From contig CAVVIH010000006.1 in NCBI GenBank assembly GCA_963748295.1, positions 186,001 through 250,000 on the forward strand: a stretch of 64,000 nucleotides of DNA, given 5' to 3'. Source of the stretch: CAVVIH01 sp963748295. GTDB lineage: Bacteria > Acidobacteriota > Vicinamibacteria > Vicinamibacterales > 2-12-FULL-66-21. The first letter of the stretch is position 1. Each line of letters starts with the position of its first letter. The notes under the pieces were generated by a model that saw only the letters and a list, made by a program, of their open reading frames with translations, was not told the DNA's origin and made no database searches. Below are positions 28,748 to 37,541 of the stretch, piece after piece. Both the position numbers and the translations under genes were made by a program.

Positions 28748-29461
28748 TCAGGCGTTGGCGTCGCGGTGGGTGTCGAATCCGGGCCGGACGAACCGCCACG
28801 CGTCCGGGAACATTCGTTCGACTTCCTCCTGCAGTCTCCGCAGTTCCATTTCGACGTGTGCGGCGTCTGGATCGCCACTGATCCCGGCAATCACGCTCCA
28901 GGCTTCGGTCGTGCGCACGATCGAAATCAACGCGACTTTCGCGGAGCCGTTCCAATCGTTCTGAACCGCGTGATCGTCGAATACGTCGTCTTGCAGGTAC
29001 TCGTCGCGGCCCGAGAGCGCCCGCCGGATTTTCACAGTAATGAAGAAGCAATCCCAGCGCGCGAGCTGGATCGCCTCGCCAAGGATTGGCGCAGAGGCAC
29101 GCCAGTGTTCGGCGTGAGTGTCCAGCCAGTTGCGGGACAGCCACGTCACCTTCCAGGCAAGCTTCGACACAGGCACTTCGTCAATGCGCTCCCTGCGTGC
29201 TTTTGATTCACGTGCGGTTTCGGCGATCTCTGCGTCCGTCGGCCCCTCGACGATCGAGTCGCCAAGAACCTCCTCGTGCTTCGCTCCCTCAGGGTTGACC
29301 GGCGGTCCCAGGGCAAGCTCGAAACCGGCTGCGACATCGCCATCGCACATGGCCGTCGCGATCCGCACGGCGTAAGCCGAGCAACGCGACGTGAAGGCGC
29401 ACCGTTCGCACCAGCTGTCGCAGTACGCAGAGATGTGATCGATCAAGTCGAGGACAGCCAT
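28748..29461 (-). CDS. Conserved hypothetical protein with N-terminal four-Cys motif
   Basis: A 237-residue protein without signal peptide. Residues 14, 18, 21 and 27 are Cys in a CX3CX2CX5C arrangement (YCDSWCERCAFTSRCSAY), which suggests a bound iron-sulfur cluster or zinc. The rest is mainly helical (LAWKVTWLSRNWLDTHAEHW, IQLARWDCFFITVKIRRALSG) with Trp/Asp-rich stretches. From memory, homologues with the same Cys layout occur in Bacteroidota and Acidobacteriota without known function. It opens the long minus-strand run that continues with the HD and amidase genes. Confidence 0.7.
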   Translation of the reverse strand: MAVLDLIDHISAYCDSWCERCAFTSRCSAYAVRIATAMCDGDVAAGFELALGPPVNPEGAKHEEVLGDSIVEGPTDAEIAETARESKARRERIDEVPVSKLAWKVTWLSRNWLDTHAEHWRASAPILGEAIQLARWDCFFITVKIRRALSGRDEYLQDDVFDDHAVQNDWNGSAKVALISIVRTTEAWSVIAGISGDPDAAHVEMELRRLQEEVERMFPDAWRFVRPGFDTHRDANA

Positions 29462-29625
29462 ACGTGTCGTCCCGCCAGCGCTGATTCGTCCGCCCCCGCC
29501 GTGGGACTGCCAGTGCCGTACCAGGTGGGAACAACCGAGAATTGGCGAGAATCACGGGTGGCCTGTCCTTTTGTTCGCAGAATCCTCGTACGCGCCACCT
29601 CTTGGAGGTTGGCAAAAACTGCGGC

Positions 29626-30129
29626 ATGCGTATACTGACTCCCGTGATTGACGCCTTCGAGTCCCACCTTTCAGACGCCATCGAGCAGCTGTCGAGGGCG
29701 TCGCGCTTCGAGGACGTGACGACGATCGTGCGCAAGGCCGCGCGTGAGCTGAGCGGCGCCGACGGCGTCACCTTCGTCGTCCGCGACGGCGACCGCTGCT
29801 ACTACGCCGACGAGAGCGCGATCGAGCCCCTGTGGAAGGGGAAGCGCTTTGTCGCTGCCACCTGCATTTCGGGCTGGGTCATGACGAATCGGCAGGCGGT
29901 GGCAATCCCGGATATCTACGCCGATCCCCGCATCCCGCACGAGGCCTACCGGCCGACGTTCGTGAAGAGCATGGCAATGGTGCCGGTTTACGACCCCGAT
30001 CCGATCGCCGCCATCGGCGCGTACTGGGCCAATCATCACGTGCCGACCGAACGGGAACTGTCGATTTTGAAGGTTCTGGCGGATGCGAGCGCCCGCGCGC
30101 TCGGCCATTCGAGCTCGCGGCCGCGCTGA
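29626..30129 (+). CDS. GAF domain protein
   Basis: A 167-residue protein that is one GAF domain: SDAIEQLSRASRFEDVTTIVRKAARELSGADGVTFVVRDGDRCYYADE, then AATCISGWVMTNRQAVAIPDIYADPRIPHEAYRPTFVKSMAMVPV and terminal AIGAYWANHHVPTERELSILKVLADASARAL. It looks like the sensor module of a histidine kinase but stops after the domain, so it would have to act with a partner or as an inhibitor. The start is uncertain; ATG 29626 fits the family, while a GTG six codons later is an alternative. Confidence 0.78.
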   Translation: MRILTPVIDAFESHLSDAIEQLSRASRFEDVTTIVRKAARELSGADGVTFVVRDGDRCYYADESAIEPLWKGKRFVAATCISGWVMTNRQAVAIPDIYADPRIPHEAYRPTFVKSMAMVPVYDPDPIAAIGAYWANHHVPTERELSILKVLADASARALGHSSSRPR

Positions 30130-30146
30130 ACGCCTCGCTTCGCAGG

Positions 30147-31175
30147 TTACGCGACAGCCACTCGCATCAGCAGGGCGCGATCGCTCAGGAGTTGTCCGGC
30201 GCCGCGGACGACGGTTTCGAGCGGGCTCTCCGCAACGCTGACGCTGAGGCCGGTTTCCCGCTGAAGATGCTTGTCGAGTTTTCTCAGGAGGCCGCCACCG
30301 CCGGTCAGCACGACGCCACGCTCGTGAATGTCGGCGCTCAGCTCCGGTGGTACGCGCTCGAGCGCCTCGCGCACCGCTTTCACGATCGCGCGCACCGGCT
30401 CGGACAGCGCGTCGCGGATCTCTTCGTCGTTGATCCTGACGATGCGCGGCACGCCTTCCAGGAGGTGACGTCCCTTGACGTCCATGCCAAGCGGCTTTTC
30501 CAACGGCGCGGCCGAACCGATATCGAGCTTGATCCGCTCGGCGGTGCGCTCGCCGATCAGCAGATCGTGGTGGCGTTTCATGTGTTGGATGATCGCCTCG
30601 TCCATCTCCTCGCCGGCAACCCTCAGCGACTGGCCGTAGACGACGCCGGCGAGCGACAGGACCGCGATGTCGGTGGTTCCGCCGCCGACGTCGATGATCA
30701 TCGTGCCGGTTGGCTCGGTGACCGGCAGCCCCGCGCCGATCGCCGCCGCCATCGATTCGTCCACCAGCAGCACCTCGCGTGCCTTGAGCCGGCTGGCGCT
30801 GTCCTTGACCGCGCGCCGCTCGACCTGCGTGCTCGCGGGCGGTACTCCGATGACGATGCGCGGACGCGGATATCCACGCCCGCTCACTTTCTTCACGAAG
30901 TGCTCGAGCAGCTTTTCGACCGCGTCGAAATCGGCGATCACGCCATGGCGGATTGGCCTGACCGACGTGATGTTCACCGGCGTGCGGCCGATCATCTCGT
31001 GCGCGTCGTTGCCGACCGCCTCGATCGCCCCGCGCACGTTGTTGAACGCGACAATCGAGGGCTCGTTGAGCGCGACGGCGCCGTCGGCAAAGATGCAGGT
31101 GTTGGCCGTCCCGAGGTCGATGGCCACGGCGGACGCGACGGGAAAAGAAGCCCATCGTGTTCGCGTGGGAAACAA
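30147..31175 (-). CDS. mreB: Rod shape-determining protein MreB-like
   Basis: A 342-residue bacterial actin: AIDLGTANTCIFADG (phosphate 1), IGVPPASTQVERRAV, VDESMAAAIGAGLPV, MIIDVGGGTTDIAVLSL (phosphate 2), GVVLTGGGGLLRKLD (adenosine motif), with length typical of the family. MreB forms ATP-dependent filaments under the membrane that direct cell-wall synthesis. The only plausible start is TTG 31175, 17 residues before the first strand, with GGGA upstream. There is no mreC, mreD or rodA nearby, so this is likely a solitary paralogue. It is convergent with the GAF gene. Confidence 0.88.
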   Translation of the reverse strand: MFPTRTRWASFPVASAVAIDLGTANTCIFADGAVALNEPSIVAFNNVRGAIEAVGNDAHEMIGRTPVNITSVRPIRHGVIADFDAVEKLLEHFVKKVSGRGYPRPRIVIGVPPASTQVERRAVKDSASRLKAREVLLVDESMAAAIGAGLPVTEPTGTMIIDVGGGTTDIAVLSLAGVVYGQSLRVAGEEMDEAIIQHMKRHHDLLIGERTAERIKLDIGSAAPLEKPLGMDVKGRHLLEGVPRIVRINDEEIRDALSEPVRAIVKAVREALERVPPELSADIHERGVVLTGGGGLLRKLDKHLQRETGLSVSVAESPLETVVRGAGQLLSDRALLMRVAVA

Positions 31176-31320
31176 GTTTGATTCCCGCGGACCAGACTTC
31201 CGCGCAGGCCTGTAAACGTGTGGGAATCCACGTGATCGGGGCTACAGCACAGCCGGCAGCGCCGACAGATCGGGCTGCGGGATCACGTTTCTGGCCGGGT
31301 CAGTGGACTCTGTAGCCGGG

Positions 31321-31365
31321 CCCGTGGCGCTCGTAGCGCAGCCCGTGGCGCTCCTAGTAGCGCAG
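31321..31365. repeat. Two tandem CCCGTGGCGCTC...GTAGCGCAG units
   Basis: A 21-base unit (CCCGTGGCGCTCGTAGCGCAG) is followed by a 24-base variant with CTAG inserted before TAGCGCAG. It lies in the 194-base gap between the mreB-like and acetyltransferase genes and runs into the palindrome at 31362-31379. Confidence 0.7.
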
Positions 31366-31379
31366 ACCTTTAGGTCTGC
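31362..31379. repeat. Palindrome GCAGACCT-TT-AGGTCTGC
   Basis: Perfect 8-base arms around TT. It contains the stop codon of the acetyltransferase gene (31370-31372) and could fold as a hairpin at the 3' end of that mRNA. From memory, similar palindromes are scattered through related genomes. Confidence 0.75.
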
Positions 31380-31930
31380 CAGGCGTCTAGCGCGATCTCA
31401 TACCGCAGGACTTCCTGCAACACGCCCGGCGCAAGATTGGGAAACTCCGTCAGCTGCGACCACTCCACCTCTCGCGTGAATCCGCACTTCTCGAGGACGT
31501 GCGATGACGCGCGGTGTTGCGGATGACACAACGCATAGAGGCTCGAGACGCCGGTCTGTCGCGCGAGATCGACCATCGCGCGCAGCGCCTCGGTAGCAAA
31601 GCCCTTCCCCCACGCATCCTTCGCGAACACATAGCCCGTCGCGGCCTGTTCGGCGCTCTCGAAGCCAAGACCTGTGCCCCCGAGCAACCGGCCATCATCG
31701 AGCGAGCGGATCAAGTAGGGACCCGCGGGCCAGCGTTCCCATTCGGATGCGCTGAAGTTCAGGAAGGTCTGCGTGTCGGCAATCGACTGATGACGCGGCC
31801 AGCTGAGATAACGTGTCACTTCCGGATCGCTGGCGTAGCGCTCGAACACTTCTGAGGCAACGTCCGCTGTCGGTCGCACCAGGAGCAGACGCGTCGTCGC
31901 GATCTCCGCCGGAGCCTTGGCTGCTTTCAT
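31370..31930 (-). CDS. GNAT family N-acetyltransferase
   Basis: A 186-residue acetyltransferase of the RimJ/RimL type: EIATTRLLLVRPTADVASEVFERYASDPEVTRYLSWPRH, then GLGFESAEQAATGYVFAKDAWGKGFATEALRAMVD with the acetyl-CoA-binding GKGFATEA, and CHPQHRASSHVLEKCGFTRE. The RYLSW and CHPxNxxSxxVLEK motifs are standard for the family. The substrate cannot be deduced. Its last codons lie inside a palindromic repeat, so the exact C-terminus is repeat-derived. Confidence 0.87.
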   Translation of the reverse strand: MKAAKAPAEIATTRLLLVRPTADVASEVFERYASDPEVTRYLSWPRHQSIADTQTFLNFSASEWERWPAGPYLIRSLDDGRLLGGTGLGFESAEQAATGYVFAKDAWGKGFATEALRAMVDLARQTGVSSLYALCHPQHRASSHVLEKCGFTREVEWSQLTEFPNLAPGVLQEVLRYEIALDAWQT

Positions 31931-31999
31931 CTCCCATCCACCCGAATCTTCTCAATCGTACAAGCATTGAACCTTTGTTGACATCCGCACGTCTTACAG

Positions 32000-32014
32000 A
32001 GTCACATAGTGACT
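32000..32014. promoter_or_regulatory. Probable PadR operator AGTCAC-ATA-GTGACT
   Basis: A perfect inverted repeat with 6-base arms and a 3-base spacer, ending three bases before the ATG of the padR-like gene. Autoregulated PadR genes commonly bind such sites. There is no room for a normal ribosome binding site, so the mRNA may be leaderless. Confidence 0.65.
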
Positions 32015-32017
32015 TAA

Positions 32018-32365
32018 ATGGCCGCCGCCCGACATCCTCAGTCGCTCGCCGAGTTCGAGCTGCTTGTACTTCTCGCGTCGCTGCGTCTCGGCGCTGATGA
32101 GGCGTACACCGTCTCGATCGCCGAGCACATTCAGCAACGCACCGGCCGAGCCGTCAGGCGCGCGAATGTCTTCACGACGCTGCAGCGGCTCGAAGCCAAG
32201 AAGCTCATCGCGACACGGTTGGGTGAGCCGCGCCCCGAGCGTGGCGGCAAGCCGCGCCGGCTCGTCACCGTGCGTCCGGCCGGACTGGCCGCCGTGCGCG
32301 CCACGACCGGCGCGATTCAGGCGATGGTTGGCGAGCTCAACGAAATCATTGGAGAAGCCGGGTGA
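32018..32365 (+). CDS. PadR family transcriptional regulator
   Basis: A 115-residue winged-helix regulator: SLAEFELLVLLASLRLG, EAYTVSIAEHIQQRTGRAVRRANVFTTLQRLEAKKLI (recognition helix region) and ATRLGEPRPERGGKPRRLVTV, a beta wing, followed by one dimerisation helix. It is typical of the short acidobacterial PadR proteins paired with an ADOP permease. Its stop overlaps the GTG start of the permease by four bases (GTGA), so the two are made from one message. Regulation is probably through the inverted repeat directly upstream. Confidence 0.88.
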   Translation: MAAARHPQSLAEFELLVLLASLRLGADEAYTVSIAEHIQQRTGRAVRRANVFTTLQRLEAKKLIATRLGEPRPERGGKPRRLVTVRPAGLAAVRATTGAIQAMVGELNEIIGEAG

Positions 32366-35031
32366 GGCCACCGCGCTGGACGAAAGCGCTGCTTCGATGG
32401 CTGGCGCCGAGCGAACACGCAGACGATGTGATCGGCGATCTCGAGGAAGCGCATCGAAATCGCCTGCGGCATCACGGTCGAGGGACCGCGCTCATCCTGA
32501 CCGCGCTCGAAACCCTCGACATGGCCGCCGCGCTCGTACGCGCGCGGGTCCCCTCACTTCGAACTCACAGGGAGACTGGTATCGTGCAGGATTACAAGCT
32601 GGGCTTGCGGATGCTCGTGAAATACCCGGGCCTGACGCTCGCGGGCGGCCTCGCTCTCGCTCTCGCGATCGGCATCGGCGCGGGCTGGTACGACCTCTCG
32701 GGCGATCTGCTTCAGCCGTCGCTGCCCCTGCCCCAGGGCGAGCGCATCGTCGAGGTCGAAATGCGCAACGCGGTCGCGACCGGCGACGAGCGGCGACTGC
32801 TGCACGACTTTCTTCTCTGGCGTCAGAACGCCCGCCTGATCGAAGACCTGGCTGCGTATCGCACGATCGAACGGAATCTGATCCTTGGCTCTGGCGACGC
32901 CCGGCCTGAGCCGGTCACCGTCGCCGAGATCACCGCGTCGGCATTTCGAGTGGCGCGCGTGCCGCCGCTGCTCGGCCGCCCGCTGCTCGATAGCGACGAG
33001 CAGCCCGGCACGCCGCCAGTGGTGGTCATCGGCTATGACGTCTGGCGCCGGCATTTTGCCGGACGTCACGACGTGATTGGACAGACACTCCAGCTCGGAC
33101 GGGCCACGACGACGACGATCGTCGGCGTGATGCCCGAACGATTCACGTTTCCGATCAATCACCGATTGTGGGTTCCTTTGCAGCTGCGGCCGGCGGGCTA
33201 CGCGCCGCTAGAGGGCGCGCCGATTCGCGTGTTCGGGCGTCTGGCGCCCGGCGCGACTCAGGCGCAGGCGTATGCGGAGGTCACGGCGCTCACCGAACGC
33301 GTGGCGGCGGTTTCGCCGCAGACACACGCGCAGCTGCGCCCGCGCGTGCTTGCTTACGGCGGTGAGAATCCAGGAGATCGATCTCTTTTTCTGACGCTGA
33401 TCACGCACCTGCCTATCCTGCTCGTGCTGGTCGTCGCGTGCATGAATGTCGGAACGTTGATCTACGCGCGGACCGCGACGCGGGATGCGGAGATCGCGAC
33501 GCGTTACGCGCTCGGCGCCAGCCGCCGGCGGATCGTCACGCAGCTCTTCATCGAAGCGCTTGTCCTCACGTCGCTCGCCGGGATCGTCGGGCTCGCTGCA
33601 GCGGACTGGGCATTGAAGTGGGGCATGAACGCTTTCTACTCCGGACAGGCCGCATCGATGCCGTTCTGGGTCAACCCGGGACTGAAGCCCACGACAATCC
33701 TCTACGCGATGGTGTTGACGACGACGGGCGCCGCGATCCTGAGCGTGCTTCCGGCCTTGAAAGCCACTGGATCGCATGCGCAGGCACAGCTCAGGAACCT
33801 CGGCACCGGAGGCTCGACGCTGCGATTCGGCTGGATCTGGACGACGGTGATGATCGGGCAGGTCGCCTTGACGGTCATCTGCATCCCGCCCGCGATGGGA
33901 ATCTCGGGCGAGACGATGCGGGATCGGCGGGTGCGGCAACAGTTCCCGGCCAGAGACTACCTTGCCGCACAGATAGACCTCGATCAGGAAACGTCGGCGA
34001 CGACCGGCGCCGAGTCGCCGGCGGCGCACGCGGCTCGGCTCGAGCGGATCTACGGCGATCTCGAACGGCGCATCGAGCAGGAACCCGGCGTGCTAGCGGT
34101 AACGTTTGGCGATCGACTGCCGGGAATGGGACCGGCGGTGCGGACCGCGGAAGTCGAGACGTCACCGGGAGCCGCACCGATGGTGATTCCGAATCTCTGG
34201 TCGACCGAGGTTGGGCCGGGCTACTTCGAGGCTTTCGACAGAGCGCTCCTGTCGGGCCGCGACTTCCACGATGGCGATCGTCTGACCGGCGCGCGTGCCG
34301 TGCTCGTGAACGAGGCGTTCGCGCGCCGCTACACGAACGGTTCGAGTCCCGTCGGGCGGCGCGTCCGGTATGCCAGTCCGAACCCGTCCGTGCAGGAACC
34401 CTGGTTCGAAATCGTCGGCATGGTTCGCGACATGGGGATGACGCCCACCGATCTCGGCGAGGCGCCGTATGTGTACCGGGCCGCATCGCCAGCCACGACA
34501 AGTCCGCTGGTGATCGGCGTTCGAATGTCGGGCGATCCGGCGGCCTTCGCGCCGCGCCTGCGGGCGATCGCCGCCGATCTCGACCTCGCGCTGCGCCTGG
34601 ACGACATGCGCCCGCTGGACGACCTCGTATGGAGAGTCGAGATACCTCAGATGGTCGTGTCCGCGGCGATCGTGTCGGTTGTGTCGCTCGGCCTGTTCAT
34701 GTCGGCCGCAGGGATCTTTGCGCTGATGTCCGTGAGCGTGGCGCGAAGAACGCGCGAGATCGGTCTTCGCGCGGCGCTCGGCGCCACGCCCATCCGCCTG
34801 CTCGGCGGCATCTTCACGCGAGCGCTGGTGCTCGTCGGGAGCGGCGTCGGGGCGGGCAACGGCGTACTCCTGCTGATCGCCTGGCTCTCGCCGGAACTCG
34901 ACGTGGCGCCAATCGTCGGCGCGCTGCTGGCAACGTCGGCGATCATGCTGACGGCCGGACTCCTGGCTTGCGCCGAGCCGGCGCGGCGCGCGCTGCGGAT
35001 TTCGCCGACAGACGCCTTGAAAGAAACGTAA
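32362..35031 (+). CDS. ADOP-type ABC transporter permease with N-terminal prefix domain
   Basis: An 889-residue permease. Residues 1-75 form a cytoplasmic prefix (RWTKALLRWLAPSEHADDVIGDLEEAHRNRLR) found on permeases that are encoded with a PadR regulator. Then come DYKLGLRMLVKYPGLTLAGG, a periplasmic MacB-like core, central helices after LPILLVLVVACMNVGTLIYAR, a second core, and terminal FtsX helices after GIFALMSVSVARRTREIGLRAALG, ending CAEPARRALRISPTDALK. The start is GTG 32362. It ends directly next to the convergent asparaginase stop with no gap. No ATPase partner is present. Confidence 0.92.
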   Translation: MRPPRWTKALLRWLAPSEHADDVIGDLEEAHRNRLRHHGRGTALILTALETLDMAAALVRARVPSLRTHRETGIVQDYKLGLRMLVKYPGLTLAGGLALALAIGIGAGWYDLSGDLLQPSLPLPQGERIVEVEMRNAVATGDERRLLHDFLLWRQNARLIEDLAAYRTIERNLILGSGDARPEPVTVAEITASAFRVARVPPLLGRPLLDSDEQPGTPPVVVIGYDVWRRHFAGRHDVIGQTLQLGRATTTTIVGVMPERFTFPINHRLWVPLQLRPAGYAPLEGAPIRVFGRLAPGATQAQAYAEVTALTERVAAVSPQTHAQLRPRVLAYGGENPGDRSLFLTLITHLPILLVLVVACMNVGTLIYARTATRDAEIATRYALGASRRRIVTQLFIEALVLTSLAGIVGLAAADWALKWGMNAFYSGQAASMPFWVNPGLKPTTILYAMVLTTTGAAILSVLPALKATGSHAQAQLRNLGTGGSTLRFGWIWTTVMIGQVALTVICIPPAMGISGETMRDRRVRQQFPARDYLAAQIDLDQETSATTGAESPAAHAARLERIYGDLERRIEQEPGVLAVTFGDRLPGMGPAVRTAEVETSPGAAPMVIPNLWSTEVGPGYFEAFDRALLSGRDFHDGDRLTGARAVLVNEAFARRYTNGSSPVGRRVRYASPNPSVQEPWFEIVGMVRDMGMTPTDLGEAPYVYRAASPATTSPLVIGVRMSGDPAAFAPRLRAIAADLDLALRLDDMRPLDDLVWRVEIPQMVVSAAIVSVVSLGLFMSAAGIFALMSVSVARRTREIGLRAALGATPIRLLGGIFTRALVLVGSGVGAGNGVLLLIAWLSPELDVAPIVGALLATSAIMLTAGLLACAEPARRALRISPTDALKET

Positions 35032-36138
35032 TCAGTAGTCCCGGAACACGCGCTGCACCTCCGCGGGATTGCTCGACTTGAGCAGCGCGAGACGCAGCAG
35101 CACGCGCGCTTTCTGCGGATTCTTGTCGAGCGACGCGACGAACCCGAGCTTGTCGTCGTCGAGCTCGACGTTGCGTTCGACGCGGCCGACGGCGACGCGC
35201 GAGGCACGGACGCAGACGATGCCGCGTTTCGCTTGCGCCGCCAGCGCCGATACCGCCGCCTGCGTGAGGTTGCCGTTGCCGACGCCCGCGATCACCAGTC
35301 CTTTGGCCCCGGCGCCGGCGGCGGCATCGATCAGCGCGCCGTCCATGTTCTCGTAGGCCATGATGATGTCGACGCGCGGAAGCGCGGTGACGCCCTGCAG
35401 CGAGAATTCGGTGTCCGCGGTGTGGCGGCCGATTGGGGCGCGGTTGAACTCGGCGTGGCCATAAGCCACCGTCCCGATCAGGCCCGACAGCGGCGACATG
35501 AATGTCTGCACCGCGGTCGTACTCGTCTTGGTCAATGACGATGCGCCGTGGATCCAGTCGTTGACGACGACGAGCACGCCGCGTCCGGCGGCATCCTTGT
35601 CAGCGGCAACGGCAACGGCATTGAAGAAGTTCAGCGGGCCGTCGGCGGAGAGCGCCGTCGCCGGACGCATCGCCGCCGTCAGCACCACCGGCTTCTTCGA
35701 CTTCACGACCAGATTGAGAAAGTACGCCGTCTCTTCAATCGTGTCCGTGCCGTGCGTGATGACGATGCCGGCGACGTCGGGCATGGCGGCCAGCGCGTTG
35801 ACGCGTCCCGCCAGCTTGAGCCACACCTCGTCGTTCATGTCCTGCGATCCGATGTTCGAGATCTGCTCGCCGCGAAGGTTCGCAATCTTCTTCGCCTGAG
35901 GCACGGCGGCAATGAGCTGTTCGACGCCGACCTGGCCCGATGTGTAACCGGCCTGGACATCGGACGCGGCGGCGCCCGCAATCGTGCCGCCGGTCGCGAG
36001 CACGACAACGGTTGGCAGCGCGCCTTGCGCCGACTGCGCGGTGAGGCGCACCAACCCGAGATGCACGGTGACGAGCACTGCCACCCCGAGCATCGACAAA
36101 CGAGCATGACGTCCTGCCACGACAGTCTCCTTTCTCAT
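35032..36138 (-). CDS. Type II L-asparaginase (exported)
   Basis: A 368-residue enzyme with an N-terminal signal/anchor (MLGVAVLVTVHLGLVRLTAQS). It has both catalytic motifs: VVVLATGGTIAGAA (first Thr) and GIVITHGTDTIEETAYFL (second Thr, Asp and neighbouring Lys), then VVLTAAMRPATALSADGP and GAKGLVIAGVGNGN. It hydrolyses asparagine to aspartate and ammonia, in the periplasm if the signal is cleaved. It is the first enzyme of the aspartate cluster, and its ATG overlaps the transporter stop by four bases, so transporter and asparaginase are co-translated. Confidence 0.92.
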   Translation of the reverse strand: MRKETVVAGRHARLSMLGVAVLVTVHLGLVRLTAQSAQGALPTVVVLATGGTIAGAAASDVQAGYTSGQVGVEQLIAAVPQAKKIANLRGEQISNIGSQDMNDEVWLKLAGRVNALAAMPDVAGIVITHGTDTIEETAYFLNLVVKSKKPVVLTAAMRPATALSADGPLNFFNAVAVAADKDAAGRGVLVVVNDWIHGASSLTKTSTTAVQTFMSPLSGLIGTVAYGHAEFNRAPIGRHTADTEFSLQGVTALPRVDIIMAYENMDGALIDAAAGAGAKGLVIAGVGNGNLTQAAVSALAAQAKRGIVCVRASRVAVGRVERNVELDDDKLGFVASLDKNPQKARVLLRLALLKSSNPAEVQRVFRDY

Positions 36139-37541
36139 CGGACGACGAGGAACAACCAGGCCGTCCCGATGACGAAGTAAATCAACGCGCTGGCCGCGGT
36201 GGTAATCGCGCCCAGCCGATAGAGGTCACCCTGCGAGAGATATCCGCTTCCGGCAAACAACAGATTGGCGCTCGATCCCTGGGGAGTGATCGACGCGAAG
36301 TAGTTGGTCGCGAACAACAGCTGAAATGCGAGCACGGCGGGATTGACTCCGAGCTTCACACCGACGTCCAGAAAGACGCCGAACAGCGCGAGCAGGTGCG
36401 CGGTCTGGCTGACGAACAGGTAGTGCAGCAGGATATACGCGGCGACGAGAATCAGCCCGGCGGTCGGCGACGCGAGGGTGCCGAGCGCGCCGGCGAGCTG
36501 GCGTCCGACGAATCCCATGAATCCCAGATCGTTGAGCTGACTGCTCAACGTGAACAGGACGGCAAACCAGATGAAGGTCGCGAGGACATCGCCCTGCTTC
36601 GCGATGTCGGACAGCGTGAGCGCTCCGGTGACCAGCAGCGCACCAAGGCCGAGGAACGCGATCGCGGTCGAATCGAGGCCGAGGGTTGCGGCGGATGCCC
36701 AGAGGGCGACCATGCCGGCAAAAACGACGAGCACGATCCATTCGTGGCGGCTGAACGGCCCGAGCGCGGCGAGCGCGCGCCTGGCGGCGGCCGGCGCCTC
36801 CGGCGTGTCGCGCACTTCGGGTCCGATGACGCGATACAGGAGCAGCGGGAGCACCACAATGGCGCACACCGTCGGCACCGAGGAGGCGAGCAGCCATCGT
36901 CCGAAGCCGATCTCGACCCCGAACCCACGGGCCATTTCGGCGCCGAGCGGATTGGCGGCCATCGCCGTCAGCCACAACGCCGACGACACGCTGAGGCTGG
37001 CGATTCCCGAGAACATGAGAAACGCGCCCAGTCTCCGCCGGCCGGGTTGATCGGGCTTCGCGCCGGCAGCCTCGGCGAGCGACACGGTGAGCGGATACAG
37101 AACGCCCGAGCGAGCCGTGTTGCTCGGGAAGGCCGGCGCAATGACCGCATCGATGACGAAGATCGAATACGACAACCCGAGCGTCGATCGCCCGAAGCGG
37201 CTGACGATCCAGTGTCCGCCGCGGGTGCCGAGGCCGCACTTCACCACCGCGCTGGCGACGAGAAACGCGATGACGATGAGCAGGATCGTGCCGTTGCCGA
37301 ATCCCGCGTACGCGTCTGCCGGCTGAAGCAGACCGGTCAGAACCGCCGCGGCAACGGCAAAGACCGACGCCGTGAGGATCGGCACCGCGTCGACGACGAC
37401 CGCGAGGATGGCGGCGGCGAAAATGACGAACAGGCGCCAGGCCTGCAGGCTGAGTCCGTCCGGCGGCGGCGTCCACCACACAATCAGTGCGAGGAGCAGC
37501 GTGACGATCCGCGCCGCAAGCGTCCGGCGCCCATCCGTCAT
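36135..37541 (-). CDS. DASS-family dicarboxylate transporter
   Basis: A 468-residue protein with about twelve membrane helices. It has the paired motifs of the divalent anion:sodium symporter / 2-oxoglutarate-malate translocator family: AFPSNTARSGVLYPL (SNT) and LFVSQTAHLLALF (SQT), plus NYFASITPQGSSANLL. The family moves succinate, fumarate, malate or aspartate, mostly with sodium. Here it sits between aspartate ammonia-lyase and asparaginase, with four-base overlaps to both, so a role in uptake or exchange of C4-dicarboxylates for this pathway is likely. Confidence 0.9.
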   Translation of the reverse strand: MTDGRRTLAARIVTLLLALIVWWTPPPDGLSLQAWRLFVIFAAAILAVVVDAVPILTASVFAVAAAVLTGLLQPADAYAGFGNGTILLIVIAFLVASAVVKCGLGTRGGHWIVSRFGRSTLGLSYSIFVIDAVIAPAFPSNTARSGVLYPLTVSLAEAAGAKPDQPGRRRLGAFLMFSGIASLSVSSALWLTAMAANPLGAEMARGFGVEIGFGRWLLASSVPTVCAIVVLPLLLYRVIGPEVRDTPEAPAAARRALAALGPFSRHEWIVLVVFAGMVALWASAATLGLDSTAIAFLGLGALLVTGALTLSDIAKQGDVLATFIWFAVLFTLSSQLNDLGFMGFVGRQLAGALGTLASPTAGLILVAAYILLHYLFVSQTAHLLALFGVFLDVGVKLGVNPAVLAFQLLFATNYFASITPQGSSANLLFAGSGYLSQGDLYRLGAITTAASALIYFVIGTAWLFLVVR

